From an uncultured Kouleothrix sp. (GTDB lineage: Bacteria > Chloroflexota > Chloroflexia > Chloroflexales > Roseiflexaceae): a stretch of 7,968 nt of DNA. The position numbers and the translations under genes were made by a program. The notes below the pieces were generated by a model. The model made no database searches. It was not told the origin of the DNA and saw nothing but the letters and a program-made list of their open reading frames with translations. The stretch covers positions 1-7,968 of the forward strand of contig CALLYN010000516.1 in NCBI GenBank assembly GCA_937858455.1. Direction: 5' to 3'. Below are positions 6,138 to 7,968 of this stretch, in pieces. Position 1 is the first letter of the stretch; each line of letters begins with the position of its first letter.

Positions 6138-7909
6138 GTGCATCGACCACCTCGCCCCGAACCATAAGCTCACGCGTCCGCTGGCAGCTGCTTGGCGGCG
6201 ATCGCTTCTACATCGCCGCGCGCTGGGGGGTGTTCATACTGCTGGCGCTGATCGGCACGCTGCTGGTCAAGCAGCCGCTCTGGCCGTTCACGCTCACGAT
6301 GCCGCCGGTGCTGATGCTGGTGTGGGCCTATGGCCTGTTCAATCTGCTGGCCACCCTGGCGCTGTTTGTGTCGGCGCTTAGCGGCTTGCTGAACATCGCC
6401 TTCGTTATCGATATTATCTTCATCTCGCTGTTCACCTATTTCGGCCACGACCCGCGCGACCTGTACTACCCGCTGTACCTGCTGCCGCTGGTCGGCGCGG
6501 CTTTCCGGCTGCGGCCGATGTCGAGCCTGCTGGCCGGGGTGTTCGCCGCGGCGGTGTATGTCAGCGCCTACCTGCTGGCGCGGATCGGCCCGAACAATGG
6601 CCCGGCGCCCACCGAGGCGGTGGCGCTGCTGGGCCTTACGCTGCGCGCGGTGGCGCTGGTGTGCATCCCCTGGCTCACCAGCGGCCTGGCCGAGCGCTGG
6701 ACGGCCAACAACCGCCTGAGCGTCGAGCTGGCCGAGCAGAAACAGCAGGACGCGCTGAGCGAGGCGAATGCGTACCGCGACCAGATGCGCTCGCTGTACG
6801 AGGTCGCCTATACGCTCTCGACGACCATGAACTACCAGAGCGTGCTCGACGCCACGCTGGTCGAGAGCCGCAAGCTGGTGCCGCACCAGTGCGCGCTGGT
6901 GCTGCTCTCGACGGGCCAGCCCGACGAGCTGTATGTCGCGGCTTCGTACGGCGCCAGCGATCTCGATACTCAGCAGCGCCTGCAGCTCGGCACTGGCCAG
7001 ATCGGCCAGGTGCTGCGCTCGTCCGACGCCTGCCTGATCGACGATGTTAGCCAGGAGCCCGAGCTGGCGCCGATCGCCGCGCTGGCGCAGTGCCACGCCG
7101 CCTGCCTGGTGCCGCTGCGCGCGGCGCTGCGAACCTATGGCCTGCTGCTGATCGCCAGCGACCGCGCGCGCGCCTTTAATACGGAGCAGCTGGGGATGCT
7201 GACGGCGCTGGCGAACTACGCGATCATCGCGCTGCATAATGCTCAGCTGGTGTACGACCTGCGCCAGGAGCGCTCGAAGCTGCTGTCGAAGGAAGAAGAG
7301 GTGCGCCACCAGCTCGCGCGCGACCTGCACGACGGCCCGGCGCAGGCGCTTGCGGCGATCACCATGAATGTCGAGTTCATCAAGCGGCTGCTCGAGCGCG
7401 ACCCCAAGCGCGTGTTCAACGAGCTCGACAAGCTCGGCCAGCTGGCCAAGCGCACGACCCACGAGGTGCGCACCATGCTGTTCGAGCTACGCCCGCTGGC
7501 GCTCGAGACGCAGGGCCTCGACGTGACGCTGCGCCAGTATCTCGAGCGTTTCCAGAGCAACACCACCAAGATCGAGCTTGAGTCGAACGAGATCTCGGTC
7601 GATCTCGATACCAAGGTCGAGGGCACGCTGTTCAATATTATCCAGGAGGCGATCAACAACGCGCTGAAGTACGCCAAGGCCGAGCATATCTGGGTGCGCC
7701 TGAAGCAGACGCCCAGCGCGCTCGAGGTGACGGTGCAGGACGACGGCGCCGGCTTTGATCTGCAGAAGGTGCTCGAGTCGTACGAGAAGCGCGGCTCGTT
7801 TGGCCTGCTCAATATCGAAGAGCGCGCCAAGCTGATCGGCGGCGCCTCCGAGATGATGTCCGCGCCGGGCCAGGGCACCACCGTGCGCGTCACCGTTCCC
7901 CTGATATAA
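6134..7909 (+). CDS. Membrane GAF-domain histidine kinase, NarL/DesK class
   Basis: This is a 591-residue sensor kinase. The N-terminal about 190 residues are hydrophobic with roughly six membrane segments (about 27-45, 56-80, 83-103, 112-124, 131-149, 163-185) and no large extracellular domain, suggesting sensing in or at the membrane. A coiled linker (about 191-225) leads to a GAF domain (about 230-372: VLDATLVESRKLVPHQCALV, LGTGQIGQVLRS, LVPLRAALRTYGLLLIAS, FNTEQLGMLTALANYAI). Next is a HisKA_3 dimerisation domain with the phosphoacceptor H399 in ARDLHDGPAQALA, and TTHEVRTMLFELRP at 441-454. The C-terminal ATPase domain has NIIQEAINNALKYA (N box), DDGAGF (536-541), GSFGL (554-558) and APGQGTTV (577-584). 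All key catalytic residues are present. ATG 6134 overlaps the sigma-factor stop (ATGA), implying coupled synthesis. HisKA_3 kinases normally partner with LuxR/NarL-type response regulators; none is in the window, though one could lie beyond 7968. Confidence 0.94.
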   Translation: MSASTTSPRTISSRVRWQLLGGDRFYIAARWGVFILLALIGTLLVKQPLWPFTLTMPPVLMLVWAYGLFNLLATLALFVSALSGLLNIAFVIDIIFISLFTYFGHDPRDLYYPLYLLPLVGAAFRLRPMSSLLAGVFAAAVYVSAYLLARIGPNNGPAPTEAVALLGLTLRAVALVCIPWLTSGLAERWTANNRLSVELAEQKQQDALSEANAYRDQMRSLYEVAYTLSTTMNYQSVLDATLVESRKLVPHQCALVLLSTGQPDELYVAASYGASDLDTQQRLQLGTGQIGQVLRSSDACLIDDVSQEPELAPIAALAQCHAACLVPLRAALRTYGLLLIASDRARAFNTEQLGMLTALANYAIIALHNAQLVYDLRQERSKLLSKEEEVRHQLARDLHDGPAQALAAITMNVEFIKRLLERDPKRVFNELDKLGQLAKRTTHEVRTMLFELRPLALETQGLDVTLRQYLERFQSNTTKIELESNEISVDLDTKVEGTLFNIIQEAINNALKYAKAEHIWVRLKQTPSALEVTVQDDGAGFDLQKVLESYEKRGSFGLLNIEERAKLIGGASEMMSAPGQGTTVRVTVPLI

Positions 7910-7926
7910 CACGAGTTACGCGGTGT

Positions 7927-7965
7927 CCTCCCGCGTGGGAGGCTTGGAGGGCGCAAGCCCTCCAA
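7927..7965 (+). repeat. Two tandem hairpins after the histidine kinase
   Basis: Hairpin one is CCTCCC-GCGT-GGGAGG (7927-7942), a perfect 6-bp stem. Hairpin two is TTGGAGGGC-GCAA-GCCCTCCAA (7944-7965), a perfect 9-bp stem closed by a GNRA-type tetraloop. The second begins one base after the first ends. They start 17 bases after the kinase stop. The visible bases after stem two are AAT, not a T-run, but the window ends there. They could be a terminator pair or a copy of a palindromic intergenic repeat. Confidence 0.5.
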
Positions 7966-7968
7966 AAT

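Noticed and set aside
6170..7462. 430-codon minus-strand ORF opposite the histidine kinase
   Set aside because: It is rich in Gln, Arg and His with no domain pattern. The opposite strand encodes an intact sensor kinase, so this is a composition artefact.

Overview
The window is GC-rich DNA whose codons favour G or C at the third position. It most likely comes from a member of the Chloroflexota, probably Chloroflexales/Roseiflexus-like. I base this on the malate dehydrogenase at 4519-5448, which reads like the Chloroflexus enzyme as I remember it, and on the mix of housekeeping genes. This is recall and inference, not a database result.

Layout. The left end (1 to about 485) looks composite. 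It holds a minus-strand fragment of a PAS-domain signalling protein, then a plus-strand ribosome-binding site and signal-peptide-like gene start, and then the 3' end of a minus-strand diacylglycerol/lipid kinase gene (YegS/BmrU-type, start 1451). The kinase frame runs to the window edge without a stop. This fits a chimeric assembly join or a real rearrangement. Divergent from the kinase, with its own sigma-70-like promoter, is an unrecognised acidic protein (1574-2200).

Next come three plus-strand genes: a TraR/DksA-type C4 zinc-finger protein (2293-2652), signal peptidase II LspA (2780-3346) and an RluD-type pseudouridine synthase (3351-4313). This order resembles ylyA-lspA-ylyB of Bacillus subtilis. 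After a 205-base leader with a plausible extended -10 promoter comes NAD-dependent malate dehydrogenase (mdh). It is followed by a strong GC-rich hairpin.

The right part holds an ECF sigma factor (5541-6137) whose stop overlaps, by ATGA, the start of a membrane-bound GAF-domain histidine kinase of the NarL/DesK (HisKA_3) class (6134-7909). No anti-sigma factor or response regulator lies between or directly beside them in the window. Two tandem hairpins close the window after the kinase.

Working together: lspA and rluD (4-base gap) are almost certainly co-transcribed housekeeping genes for lipoprotein maturation and 23S rRNA modification. The sigma factor and kinase are translationally coupled and probably act in one signalling route. 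That pair is the most interesting biology here. The composite left edge is the main caution for anyone using the contig.
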